DNA of 64,000 nucleotides from an uncultured Burkholderiales bacterium (GTDB lineage Bacteria; Pseudomonadota; Gammaproteobacteria; Burkholderiales; Burkholderiaceae_C): the NCBI GenBank assembly GCA_903871545.1, contig CAIQHG010000048.1:35770-99769 (forward strand), written 5' to 3'. Shown here in pieces: positions 56,701-64,000 of this stretch; position 1 is the first letter of the stretch; each line of letters begins with the position of its first letter. The translations under genes and the position numbers were made by a program. The notes under the pieces are model-generated. The model made no database searches. It saw nothing but the letters and a program-made list of their open reading frames with translations, and was not told the origin of the DNA.

Positions 56701-57384
56701 ATGCAAGAATTAAGTCAAGAGATTGCCTCCCAAGCGGCTAGACTGATTGTGGAGGAGGGCTTGGATTACGGCGCAGCCAAGCGTAGAGCGGCCAAAGACA
56801 TGGGCCTGCCTGCGAACAAAACCCCGATGCCCTCTAATGACTTATTGGAGCAGGAGCTGAGGATCTATATCAGCATTTTTTGCCCCGATACCCAGCCCCT
56901 GGAGTTGGCCGCTCTTAGAGCAAAGGCCCTAGAGTGGATGCAGCGTTTGGAGTATTTCAGACCCCACTTGAGCGGGGCGGTTTGGAGGGGCACTGCAACC
57001 CGCTTGAGCGATATTTACATTCAACTCTTTTGTGATGACTCTAAGGAGGCTGAAATTGAGTTGATCAACCAAGGGGTTAACTTTGAGGTTCGAAGCGTAA
57101 TCGGGTTTAGGGGGAAACCAGTAGATGCACTTAGCATTTCAACATTTTGCGAAGAGCTCCAAGAGGAGATTGGTTTGCATCTAATGATTTACGACCACGA
57201 CGATCTTAGGGGGGCGTTGGTGTCTGATCAAAAGCAAAAATCAGGGAGACAAACTCATCCCGACCAGAGTTTGATCCCCCTTGGCCCACAAACCCCACAA
57301 ACCCTAAAAGCTCCTGCTCTCCCCGCGGCCCCTACCGCGCCGATTGGTTCTTTAAAAGCGCTTAAGCTACTTCTAGGCGATTGA
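56701..57384 (+). CDS. Conserved hypothetical protein next to mpl
   Basis: 227 aa soluble protein. The first half is helical (ASQAARLIVEEGLDYGAAKRRAAKDMGL), and a central segment (SGAVWRGTATRLSDIYIQLFCDDSKEAEIELIN) resembles the acidic pair of minimal nucleotidyltransferases, but this is only a resemblance. A homologous gene is often found beside mpl in Burkholderiales. I chose the ATG at 56701 over an upstream TTG at 56665. The C-terminal 35 residues are Pro/Ala-rich. Confidence 0.75.
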   Translation: MQELSQEIASQAARLIVEEGLDYGAAKRRAAKDMGLPANKTPMPSNDLLEQELRIYISIFCPDTQPLELAALRAKALEWMQRLEYFRPHLSGAVWRGTATRLSDIYIQLFCDDSKEAEIELINQGVNFEVRSVIGFRGKPVDALSISTFCEELQEEIGLHLMIYDHDDLRGALVSDQKQKSGRQTHPDQSLIPLGPQTPQTLKAPALPAAPTAPIGSLKALKLLLGD

Positions 57385-57449
57385 TATTTTTTTGTGAATG
57401 CTTTTTAATTCATAAAATACCAAAATACTCATACATTACTCATCAACAT

Positions 57450-58010
57450 ATGAACATTCCACCTCTGACCCCCGACACGCAGTCCTCCCAGCGTTTAAAC
57501 CCAAACCGAAGATGGATTTTGGGAGGGGTAGCATGTGGCGCGTTGTCGCTGGGGGCGCTTGCCTCTTGGCTTAAATACGGCGCCTCTAAAACAAACCCAA
57601 CCGATTTAAACCCCCTGTGGAACTCTGCGTTCAAACACCCCAGCGGTGATGATGTGGATTGGAAGCAGTTTAGGGGCAGACCCTTGATCATTAATTTTTG
57701 GGCAACTTGGTGCGCTCCCTGTGTTGAGGAAATGCCTTTAATTGATCGCTTTTATAAGGAAAATGTTTCTAAAGGCTGGCAAGTGATTGGACTTGCCATT
57801 GATCAGCCCAGTAAAGTTAAGAGTTTTCTAAATCTTCATCCCGTTAGTTACCCTGTTTTGTTGGCAGGCCTAGGGGGCACTGAGCTCAGCGTAGCCTTAG
57901 GGGATGAAACAGGCTCTTTGCCTTTTACGCTCATTTTAAGATCCGATGAGTCTGTTTTAGTTAAAAAAATAGGCAAATTAAAGGCAGATGAGCTCAATTC
58001 GATTTTATAA
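57450..58010 (+). CDS. TlpA-like thiol:disulfide oxidoreductase
   Basis: 186 aa. N-terminal transmembrane anchor (about 22-40, WILGGVACGALSLGALASW), then a periplasmic thioredoxin fold with INFWATWCAPCVEEMP; active-site cysteines in WCAPC (87-91). Such proteins keep cysteines of cytochrome c or other periplasmic proteins reduced. I chose the ATG at 57450; the open frame starts 23 codons earlier, overlapping the previous gene, without a domain. Confidence 0.88.
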   Translation: MNIPPLTPDTQSSQRLNPNRRWILGGVACGALSLGALASWLKYGASKTNPTDLNPLWNSAFKHPSGDDVDWKQFRGRPLIINFWATWCAPCVEEMPLIDRFYKENVSKGWQVIGLAIDQPSKVKSFLNLHPVSYPVLLAGLGGTELSVALGDETGSLPFTLILRSDESVLVKKIGKLKADELNSIL

Positions 58011-58024
58011 AAACGCAAAAACTC

Positions 58025-58078
58025 TTGTTAAATTAGTTTTCCAGCTGAAAATAGTAGAAAATACTACATCTTTAACAA
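58025..58078 (+). promoter_or_regulatory. Possible three-way-junction leader RNA of accB
   Basis: TTGTTAAA (58025-58032) is the exact complement of TTTAACAA (58071-58078). Inside lie two adjoining hairpins: TTTTC/GAAAA (58037-58051) and TAGTA/TACTA (58052-58066). The layout resembles a structured leader 18 bp upstream of the accB start. The stems are AU-rich, so chance pairing must be considered. Confidence 0.35.
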
Positions 58079-58096
58079 AAAATTGAGCGTAACTTT

Positions 58097-58684
58097 ATGG
58101 ATTTGAGAAAACTCAAAACTTTGATTGACTTGGTATCAGAATCGAATATATCTGAACTTGAAATCACTGAAGCAGAGGGCAAAGTCAGGATTGTTAAGAG
58201 TGAAGGTGCCCCCGGCGGCGCGCTTTACTCTGCTCAGTCTGGACGATCAGGTAGTGGCCTCCATAATTTTGATAACTTAGGTGGGAATACGCATCCCAAC
58301 GACGCGCACAGTGAGGGCTCCAAAGGCGTGCACCCCCATGAGGGCGCAGCTCAGGGCGGAGCCAGAAGCGCAGGCACAGGCTCAAGTGCAGGGGGAGGGG
58401 AAAGCTCTAACTCAGAGGTTAATGCTGCAAGTGCTCCGAATCAACCCACTGGACACGTTGCCAAGTCTCCCATGGTCGGTACCTTTTACAGGTCCTCCAC
58501 CCCTGGCGGTAAACCCTTCATCGATGTAGGCTCAGTTGTGAAAGAGGGTGACACGATATGTATTATTGAGGCCATGAAAATACTCAACGAGATTGAGGCC
58601 GATCACTCAGGCACCGTCACTCAAATATTGATCAAAGACGGACAAGCTGTTGAATACGGACAGTCTTTGTTTGTCATTGAGTAA
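58097..58684 (+). CDS. accB: Biotin carboxyl carrier protein of acetyl-CoA carboxylase
   Basis: 195 aa. N-terminal alpha/beta part (MDLRKLKTLIDLVSESNISELEI) matches AccB; a Gly/Ser/Ala-rich flexible linker spans about 40-110; the C-terminal biotinyl domain ends with EAMKILNEIEA, in which K161 is biotinylated. The linker is longer than the enteric Pro/Ala one. accC starts 24 bp downstream. Confidence 0.96.
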   Translation: MDLRKLKTLIDLVSESNISELEITEAEGKVRIVKSEGAPGGALYSAQSGRSGSGLHNFDNLGGNTHPNDAHSEGSKGVHPHEGAAQGGARSAGTGSSAGGGESSNSEVNAASAPNQPTGHVAKSPMVGTFYRSSTPGGKPFIDVGSVVKEGDTICIIEAMKILNEIEADHSGTVTQILIKDGQAVEYGQSLFVIE

Positions 58685-58708
58685 CCTCACCTTGTAAACC
58701 GCTTAAGT

Positions 58709-60058
58709 ATGTTTAAAAAAATTCTGATCGCAAACCGCGGTGAAATTGCACTTCGCATTCAAAGGGCTTGTAAGGAGCTCGGGATCAAAGGTGTGATTGT
58801 TTACTCTGAAGCTGATAGGGAGGCCAAGTACGTGAAGCTCGCTGAGGAAGCGGTCTGTATCGGGCCGGCTGCATCGGGTCAAAGTTACCTCAACATGCCA
58901 GCTATTATTTCTGCAGCCGAGGTCACTGACTCAGAGGCCATCCATCCTGGGTACGGGTTTTTAAGTGAGAACGCGGATTTTGCCGAGAGGGTCGAGAAAA
59001 GTGGATTTAAATTTATTGGCCCCAGTCCTGAATCAATTCGTTTGATGGGGGACAAAGTATCAGCCAAAAAAGCAATGATCAAAGCCGGCGTTCCCTGTGT
59101 CCCGGGCTCGGACGGGGAGCTTCCAGATAATGCGTTAGAGATGAAACGGATTGCAAAAATAATTGGCTACCCCGTTATCATCAAAGCTGCTGGGGGTGGG
59201 GGTGGGCGCGGGATGCGTGTGGTTAACACAGAGGCCGCACTCGTAAATGCAGTGCAGACCACCAAAGCTGAGGCCGGCGCAGCTTTTGGAAACCCAGCGG
59301 TTTATATGGAAAAATTCCTTCAAAACCCGCGACATATTGAAATCCAAATCCTAGCCGATCAGTTTAAAAACGTGGTGTATTTGGGCGAGAGGGACTGCTC
59401 GATGCAAAGACGACATCAAAAGGTGATCGAGGAAGCTCCAGCCCCAGGTATCGCTAGAAAGCTGATCGAGAAGGTCGGGGACAGGTGCGTGGCTGCCTGT
59501 AAAAAGATTGGGTACCGGGGTGCAGGGACTTTTGAGTTCTTGTACGAAAACGGTGAGTTTTACTTCATTGAGATGAACACGAGAGTCCAAGTCGAGCACC
59601 CTGTGACTGAATTCATCACCGGTGTTGATATTGTTAAGACTCAAATAAGAGTGGCCGCTGGTGAGAAACTCCCCTTCACCCAGCGTCAAATAACCTTTAA
59701 AGGTCACGCTATTGAGTGTCGCATAAATGCGGAGGACCCCTTTAAATTTACCCCCTCGCCGGGACGAATTACGATGTGGCATCCCCCCGGGGGGCCTGGC
59801 GTGAGAGTGGACTCGCACGCTTATACCAATTACTTTGTGCCGTCCAATTACGACTCAATGATTGGCAAATTGATTGTCTACGGGGACACCCGTGAGCATG
59901 CGTTAGCCCGTATGCGCACTGCATTGTCTGAGTGCGTTGTCGAGGGCATTCAAACCAATATAGCGCTGCACCGCGAGATCATGAGTGATGCTAAATTTAT
60001 AACGGGCGGCACAAACATTCACTACTTGGAGGAGTGGCTGTCAAGCCACAAGCGCTAA
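58709..60058 (+). CDS. accC: Biotin carboxylase of acetyl-CoA carboxylase
   Basis: 449 aa ATP-grasp enzyme that carboxylates biotin on Acc[15 protein letters not shown] start, ATP loop [46 protein letters not shown]. Full length. prmA begins 3 bp after its stop, so accB-accC-prmA form one unit. Confidence 0.98.
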   Translation: MFKKILIANRGEIALRIQRACKELGIKGVIVYSEADREAKYVKLAEEAVCIGPAASGQSYLNMPAIISAAEVTDSEAIHPGYGFLSENADFAERVEKSGFKFIGPSPESIRLMGDKVSAKKAMIKAGVPCVPGSDGELPDNALEMKRIAKIIGYPVIIKAAGGGGGRGMRVVNTEAALVNAVQTTKAEAGAAFGNPAVYMEKFLQNPRHIEIQILADQFKNVVYLGERDCSMQRRHQKVIEEAPAPGIARKLIEKVGDRCVAACKKIGYRGAGTFEFLYENGEFYFIEMNTRVQVEHPVTEFITGVDIVKTQIRVAAGEKLPFTQRQITFKGHAIECRINAEDPFKFTPSPGRITMWHPPGGPGVRVDSHAYTNYFVPSNYDSMIGKLIVYGDTREHALARMRTALSECVVEGIQTNIALHREIMSDAKFITGGTNIHYLEEWLSSHKR

Positions 60059-60061
60059 GCG

Positions 60062-60955
60062 ATGGTTGAGCTTTGTCTGCTCGTTGCACAAGACGCAGTT
60101 GAGCCCGTGTCCGATTTACTTATGGAGCTTGGGGCGCTTAGTGTGAGCGTAGAGGATGCGGATGCATTGACCTATCAAGAGAAGGCCCTCTACGGTGAAC
60201 CAGGAATGCCTGCACCCGTGATGGGTTGGACTCGCTCAGTGGTAAATGCTTTGTTTGCCCTTGAGAGTGAGGCGGCAAAGGTGGGCGAGTGGTTTGGCGG
60301 CAATAGTGAATGGTCTGAGCATTCAAAGGTCGTGCAAATTCGGGTTGTACCCGAGCAAGACTGGGTTCGACTGACGCAGTCCCAGTTTGATCCTGTGGAA
60401 ATTACTGCTAATTTTTGGATCGTGCCGACTTGGCACGCATTACCCATTGGGGCCAGCAAGGTGCTCCGACTTGATCCAGGCCTGGCCTTTGGTACGGGTA
60501 CGCACCCGACCACAAAGATGTGTTTGAAGTGGATTGCACAGCACCCCCCATTTGGGCAAAGAGTGTTGGATTATGGGTGCGGTTCTGGCATTTTGGCGAT
60601 GGGCGCTGCAGTTTACGGTGCAAAGTGTGTAGATGCAGTAGATATTGATAGCGCTGCGGTTAGTGCAACGTTAGACAACGCAAAAGCAAACCAATTGGAG
60701 CGTCAAATTCAGGCGGGCTCGCCCGATCTAGCGATAGGCCAATACGATATAGTTCTTGCCAACATCTTAGCTTCTCCGCTTAAGGTGTTGGCTCCGCTGT
60801 TGGCCGGCGCAGTCAAGCCTGGAGGTGCATTGGTGCTTGCTGGAATTTTGGAGCGTCAAGCCCAAGAGCTCATTGACGCTTACGAACCTTATTGTTCTTT
60901 GAGTGTTTTGGATCAAATGGAGGGTTGGATTTTGATGGGTTCGACTCGGCTGTGA
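60062..60955 (+). CDS. prmA: Ribosomal protein L11 methyltransferase PrmA
   Basis: 297 aa SAM-dependent enzyme that trimethylates ribosomal protein L11. N-terminal substrate-recognition domain, then the SAM site VLDYGCGSGILAMGAAVYGA and catalytic-region DIVLANILASPL. LDPGLAFGTGTHPTT is a PrmA hallmark. Linked to accC. Confidence 0.97.
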   Translation: MVELCLLVAQDAVEPVSDLLMELGALSVSVEDADALTYQEKALYGEPGMPAPVMGWTRSVVNALFALESEAAKVGEWFGGNSEWSEHSKVVQIRVVPEQDWVRLTQSQFDPVEITANFWIVPTWHALPIGASKVLRLDPGLAFGTGTHPTTKMCLKWIAQHPPFGQRVLDYGCGSGILAMGAAVYGAKCVDAVDIDSAAVSATLDNAKANQLERQIQAGSPDLAIGQYDIVLANILASPLKVLAPLLAGAVKPGGALVLAGILERQAQELIDAYEPYCSLSVLDQMEGWILMGSTRL

Positions 60956-61034
60956 GGTCTTAGTGTGAGACGTGCTCGTTGCAAAATAGACAGGCAAAGG
61001 TGTTGAGCTTTTAATTCGCAAATAACCAATCAAC

Positions 61035-62354
61035 ATGCAACTCATAACTCGGTGCCCACATTGCAAAACTGCTTTTGCATTTGATGCCGCCCAAATTCGG
61101 GTAGCTCAGGGCTGGGTGCGTTGCGGCAAATGCACTAAGCTCTTTGAGTCGGATAAGCATTTGTTTGAGCGCAAAGTCGCAGCGTCCCAAAAGGGCCATG
61201 AAGACACTCAAACGGTACAGGCGCGGGATGACTTCAAAGCTGGCTCAAAAGCAGATTTAAGTGCAAATTTAAGTTCGGAATTAAGCTCAGAATTAAGCTC
61301 AGAATCCAACTCTGCACCCGGCGAAGAGTTGTTATCAAAAACAAATATTCTTGCAAGAGAATACCCACCTTCAACAGCAAGCCCCGCACAAGTGGTCCCT
61401 GCAGATGTTGGGGCCACACCAGGCACTTCATCTCTTGACCAATTTGTTGATCATGGCCTTGTGGATTTTGGCATTAGTAAAGGCGAGTGGGATGAGTTGG
61501 AGAAGTTGAAAGAACCAGAGGAGTCAGAGGAGTCAGAGGAAGCACAAGAAGCACAAGAAGCACAAGAAGCAGAAGAAGCAGAAGCAGAAGCAGTGAGCGA
61601 ATTTGCGCAAGTGGGGCTTAAAAATGAGTCTCTCGGTCCAGAGATCCATAAACTCAGATCCGACCTAGAGTATTTACACGACTCATTAGATGAGTCAAGT
61701 TGGAGCGTTCATCAACAGATCAACAACACCCTCAAACTCCCGACTGACACAAAAGGTGAGGAGGCCATAAAATCCCTCAGCCAACAGTTGCAGGATTTTG
61801 GTGCATTTCAATCCTCAGGGCACGCGGGAGAAATACCCCGCTTGCCTGAGCTCCCTGAATCCACTTCATCTCCCAATAACTCCGTTGGAGCGTGGGTTTT
61901 TGTCCGTCCCATTGTCCTGTCCTTATTGGTCTTGCTAAGTGTGTGCCAAGTGCTTTGGCATTACAAAGAAATCTTGGGTGCGCTCAGCGCGGAGTCCCAC
62001 TTTTTGGTGCAATCAATTTGTTCGAGATTGGGGGTAGAGCTCAGTTGGCCCCAAGAGATAGATAGCCTTCGCATAGAGTCAAGTAGCTTCAAGCTAATCC
62101 AAGGCGAAACTTACCGCCTCAAACTGAGACTAAAAAATCGGCAAGATTATGCGGTTATGACCCCTTTACTGGAGCTCACACTCTTGAATGCTGAGGAGCA
62201 TGTCTTAGTTAGAAAGATTTTTAAGCCCAAAGACCTCGATCTCCAAGAGGCCATCGCGCCCGATAAAGACTTAAACTTAAGCCTTGATCTGCTTGTCGAA
62301 CCCACAATTTCAACTCAAATAGTGGGTTATAAGATAGATTTTTTCTATCCTTAA
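61035..62354 (+). CDS. Zinc-ribbon DUF3426 membrane protein with acidic repeats
   Basis: 439 aa. N-terminal MJ0042-type zinc ribbon with C7, C10, C30 and C33 (RCPHCKTAF, RCGKCTKLFE); a long disordered acidic middle containing LSSE repeats (about 74-92) and Glu-rich repeats (about 155-190); one transmembrane helix (about 293-311, PIVLSLLVLLSVCQVLW); and a C-terminal DUF3426 domain. It commonly follows prmA in betaproteobacteria. Function unknown. Repeats are encoded by 12-bp and 9-bp tandem DNA units. Confidence 0.88.
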   Translation: MQLITRCPHCKTAFAFDAAQIRVAQGWVRCGKCTKLFESDKHLFERKVAASQKGHEDTQTVQARDDFKAGSKADLSANLSSELSSELSSESNSAPGEELLSKTNILAREYPPSTASPAQVVPADVGATPGTSSLDQFVDHGLVDFGISKGEWDELEKLKEPEESEESEEAQEAQEAQEAEEAEAEAVSEFAQVGLKNESLGPEIHKLRSDLEYLHDSLDESSWSVHQQINNTLKLPTDTKGEEAIKSLSQQLQDFGAFQSSGHAGEIPRLPELPESTSSPNNSVGAWVFVRPIVLSLLVLLSVCQVLWHYKEILGALSAESHFLVQSICSRLGVELSWPQEIDSLRIESSSFKLIQGETYRLKLRLKNRQDYAVMTPLLELTLLNAEEHVLVRKIFKPKDLDLQEAIAPDKDLNLSLDLLVEPTISTQIVGYKIDFFYP

Positions 62355-62565
62355 CAACGCAGCGTCTCTGGATGTAATAACATCTACAGTCCGTTTAAGA
62401 TCCAATAAAAATTTGTTTGAGTTTTGACAAAATCGATAGCCCAAACCCCTTTTCGAGCTAGTTTCCTGCAAATTGCCTGCAACATGCGTCTAGCTTTGAT
62501 TTTCCCTCATCCAGCCCTAGCTATTTCTCCAACCCATAAAACTTTAAACTCAGGAAATTTAAACT

Positions 62566-63447
62566 ATGTCAGCACTTATTTGCGGCTCTCTCGCCTTTGA
62601 TACGATTATGAGCTTTGAGGGGCGCTTTGCCGATCAAATACTCCCAGACCAATTGCATATATTAAACGTCTCATTTTTAGTTCCCCAACTCAGGCGCGAC
62701 TTTGGGGGATGTGCAGGCAATATTGCTTACGGCTTAAAGCTCTTAGGAGGAACTCCCCTGCCTATGGCCACCCTGGGAATGGACTCTAAGGAATACTTGG
62801 ACAGACTCAGTCAGTTGGGTATTTCAACAGAATTCGTTAAAACAGTTGATGAACAAATGACTGCACAAGCGATGATCATGACTGATAAAGATAACAACCA
62901 AATCACTGCGTTTCACCCAGGTGCAATGAGTGTTGCCAATCAAATCAAGGTAGTGCCGCGCGCAGATATCAAGCTTGCTATCATCTCCCCCGATGGTCGG
63001 GACGCCATGATCGAACACGCTGAGCAACTCGCCCATGCAAAAATTCCCTTTGTCTTTGATCCCGGACAAGGACTCCCTATGTTTAACGGAGCTGAGTTGT
63101 CAAAGTTCATTGGCCAATCCACATGGGTCACTGTAAATGACTATGAGGGCAAGATGCTGAGCGAGCGCACGGGATGGGAATTTAGTGAAATATCCAAACA
63201 AGTCGAGGGCTTGGTCGTGACTTTAGGCGGCGAGGGGTGTGAGGTGTGGATTGGGGGCGAGAAAACTTGGGTCCCTCCGGTTAAAGCCTCTCACATCGTA
63301 GACCCAACTGGATGTGGAGACGCTTGGCGGGCAGCCTTACTGTTTGGTTTGGAGCAAGGTTGGACGCTTGAGAAATGTGCCGAGTTAGGTAACAAAGTCG
63401 GCGCCATAAAAATAGCTAGTCGCGGACCACAAAATTATTCACTCTAA
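62566..63447 (+). CDS. PfkB-family carbohydrate/nucleoside kinase
   Basis: 293 aa ribokinase-fold kinase. N-terminal ICGSLAFDTIMSFEGRF and DFGGCAGNIAYGLKLLGG (substrate region), C-terminal VDPTGCGDAWRAALLFGL with the catalytic Asp and anion hole. Betaproteobacterial members are often annotated as adenosine kinase; no stronger evidence for the substrate is visible here. Confidence 0.87.
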   Translation: MSALICGSLAFDTIMSFEGRFADQILPDQLHILNVSFLVPQLRRDFGGCAGNIAYGLKLLGGTPLPMATLGMDSKEYLDRLSQLGISTEFVKTVDEQMTAQAMIMTDKDNNQITAFHPGAMSVANQIKVVPRADIKLAIISPDGRDAMIEHAEQLAHAKIPFVFDPGQGLPMFNGAELSKFIGQSTWVTVNDYEGKMLSERTGWEFSEISKQVEGLVVTLGGEGCEVWIGGEKTWVPPVKASHIVDPTGCGDAWRAALLFGLEQGWTLEKCAELGNKVGAIKIASRGPQNYSL

Positions 63448-63460
63448 GCTTTAAGCCAAG

Positions 63461-63491
63461 AAAAAACCCGACACTTTGCAGGGTCGGGTTT
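63461..63491. terminator. Intrinsic terminator between convergent genes
   Basis: AAACCCGAC (63464-63472) pairs perfectly with GTCGGGTTT (63483-63491) around a 10-nt loop. On the minus strand the stem runs into six T residues, so it best terminates the histone H1-like gene; on the plus strand it may also stop the PfkB transcript. Confidence 0.85.
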
Positions 63492-63518
63492 GAGGCCCCA
63501 GGGGATTAAGACTCTATA

Positions 63519-64000
63519 TTAAGGCTTAGTCGACACGGGGAAAGGCCAGGCTGCCTGTGGGTTCAACGTCGTTTGAGCAACGGATTGAGGACTCACATGA
63601 GTGGTAACCTGATGAGCGTGGTGCTCAGTGCGCACTTCTGGCTTATGGACCGCAGTCTTATGAACTACAGACTTATGGGCAGAAGCCACTTTTTTTGCTG
63701 GTGCTGCTTTTTTGGCCGGAGCTTTTTTAGCAACCGCTTTTTTAACCACTGCCTTCTTAGCTACTGCCTTTTTAGCGACAGCCTTTTTAGCCACTACTTT
63801 CTTTGCTAAAGTCTTTTTAACGGAGGGCTTTTTAGCAGCAACTTTTTTGGCCGGAGCTTTTTTAGCAACCGCCTTTTTAGTAACCGCTTTTTTAACCACT
63901 GCCTTCTTAGCTACTGCCTTCTTAGCTACTGCCTTTTTAGCGACAGGTTTCTTAGCTACTGCCTTTTTGGCAACAGGTTTCTTTGCTACGACTTTCTTAG
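63519..64000 (-). CDS. Histone H1-like lysine/alanine repeat protein, N-terminus cut by the window edge
   Basis: The minus-strand frame is open from the right edge to a stop at 63519; the start lies outside the window. At least 160 residues, mostly [10 protein letters not shown] and APAKK units, ending in a His-rich tail ([15 protein letters not shown] and then [14 protein letters not shown]). This is the H1-like/AlgP-like pattern of nucleoid-associated proteins in Burkholderiales, which bind DNA through the lysines. A GTG at 63899 within the repeats is not the real start, since the repeat continues upstream of it. Confidence 0.85.
   Translation of the reverse strand, partial: KKVVAKKPVAKKAVAKKPVAKKAVAKKAVAKKAVVKKAVTKKAVAKKAPAKKVAAKKPSVKKTLAKKVVAKKAVAKKAVAKKAVVKKAVAKKAPAKKAAPAKKVASAHKSVVHKTAVHKPEVRTEHHAHQVTTHVSPQSVAQTTLNPQAAWPFPVSTKP

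Noticed and set aside
63519..63899. H1-like gene starting at the GTG at 63899
   Set aside because: The same AVAKK repeat continues in frame to base 64000, so the start lies beyond the window.
1..64000. tRNA, rRNA, prophage, insertion sequence or origin of replication
   Set aside because: I saw no tRNA cloverleaf, no transposase or phage protein, and no DnaA-box cluster next to dnaA or a GC-skew cue I could judge by eye.

Overview
The window looks like chromosome from a betaproteobacterium, probably Burkholderiales. The evidence is a box-type aerobic benzoyl-CoA pathway with a BoxR regulator, a dcw (division and cell wall) cluster in the order mraZ-rsmH-ftsL-ftsI-murE-murF-mraY-murD-ftsW-murG-murC-ddlB-ftsQ-ftsA-ftsZ-lpxC, an mpl gene, a lysine/alanine-rich histone H1-like protein and an accB-accC-prmA-zinc-ribbon block. 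Base composition is moderate, with AT-rich spacers. I see no tRNA, rRNA, CRISPR array, insertion sequence or phage gene.

Layout. 1-7161: benzoate catabolism. A benzoate-CoA ligase (cut by the left edge) diverges from boxR, followed by boxC-boxB-boxA. The boxR-boxC spacer holds six TGCA tetramers at exactly 10-bp spacing plus three more over a TATAAT box, a strong candidate for the BoxR operator. 7216-10945: chromate transporter chrA, then an arsenic island (arsH divergent from arsR-arsC-aquaglyceroporin) with one perfect palindrome serving as a two-way promoter/operator. 11154-19279: an AT-rich accessory stretch with a secreted hydrolase, a PAP2-like protein, an ATP-grasp ligase, a 57-aa protein behind a sigma-28-like promoter, two outer-membrane barrel proteins, a DUF2177 membrane protein, a patatin and a 51-aa DUF3309 protein. 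19515-25379: a ferritin-like protein with a partner, an aldo/keto reductase-Bug solute-binding protein-RraA operon, and a persulfide-dioxygenase/rhodanese fusion with a methyltransferase.

25857-45092: the dcw cluster, nearly all overlapping or abutting genes on the plus strand, preceded by four GTG-centred MraZ-box-like repeats at 10-bp spacing. MurC carries a lysine-rich C-terminal tail and MurD a low-complexity QD insert. 45272-50113 on the minus strand: RNase II-type nuclease, TonB-like protein, mtgA and ruvC. 50178-55149: a YqiA-type esterase, rodA, tldD, then a DAHP synthase gene preceded by a 22-codon Phe/Tyr-rich leader ORF, an antiterminator and a U-tailed terminator, which together look like a ribosome-mediated attenuator. 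55163-64000: mpl, a hypothetical gene, a TlpA-like thioredoxin, accB-accC-prmA, a DUF3426 protein, a PfkB-type kinase and an H1-like protein cut by the right edge.

The points that most reward a second look are regulatory: the BoxR TGCA array, the symmetric ars promoter with a probably leaderless arsR, the sigma-28-like promoter on an orphan small gene, and the Phe/Tyr attenuator ahead of DAHP synthase.
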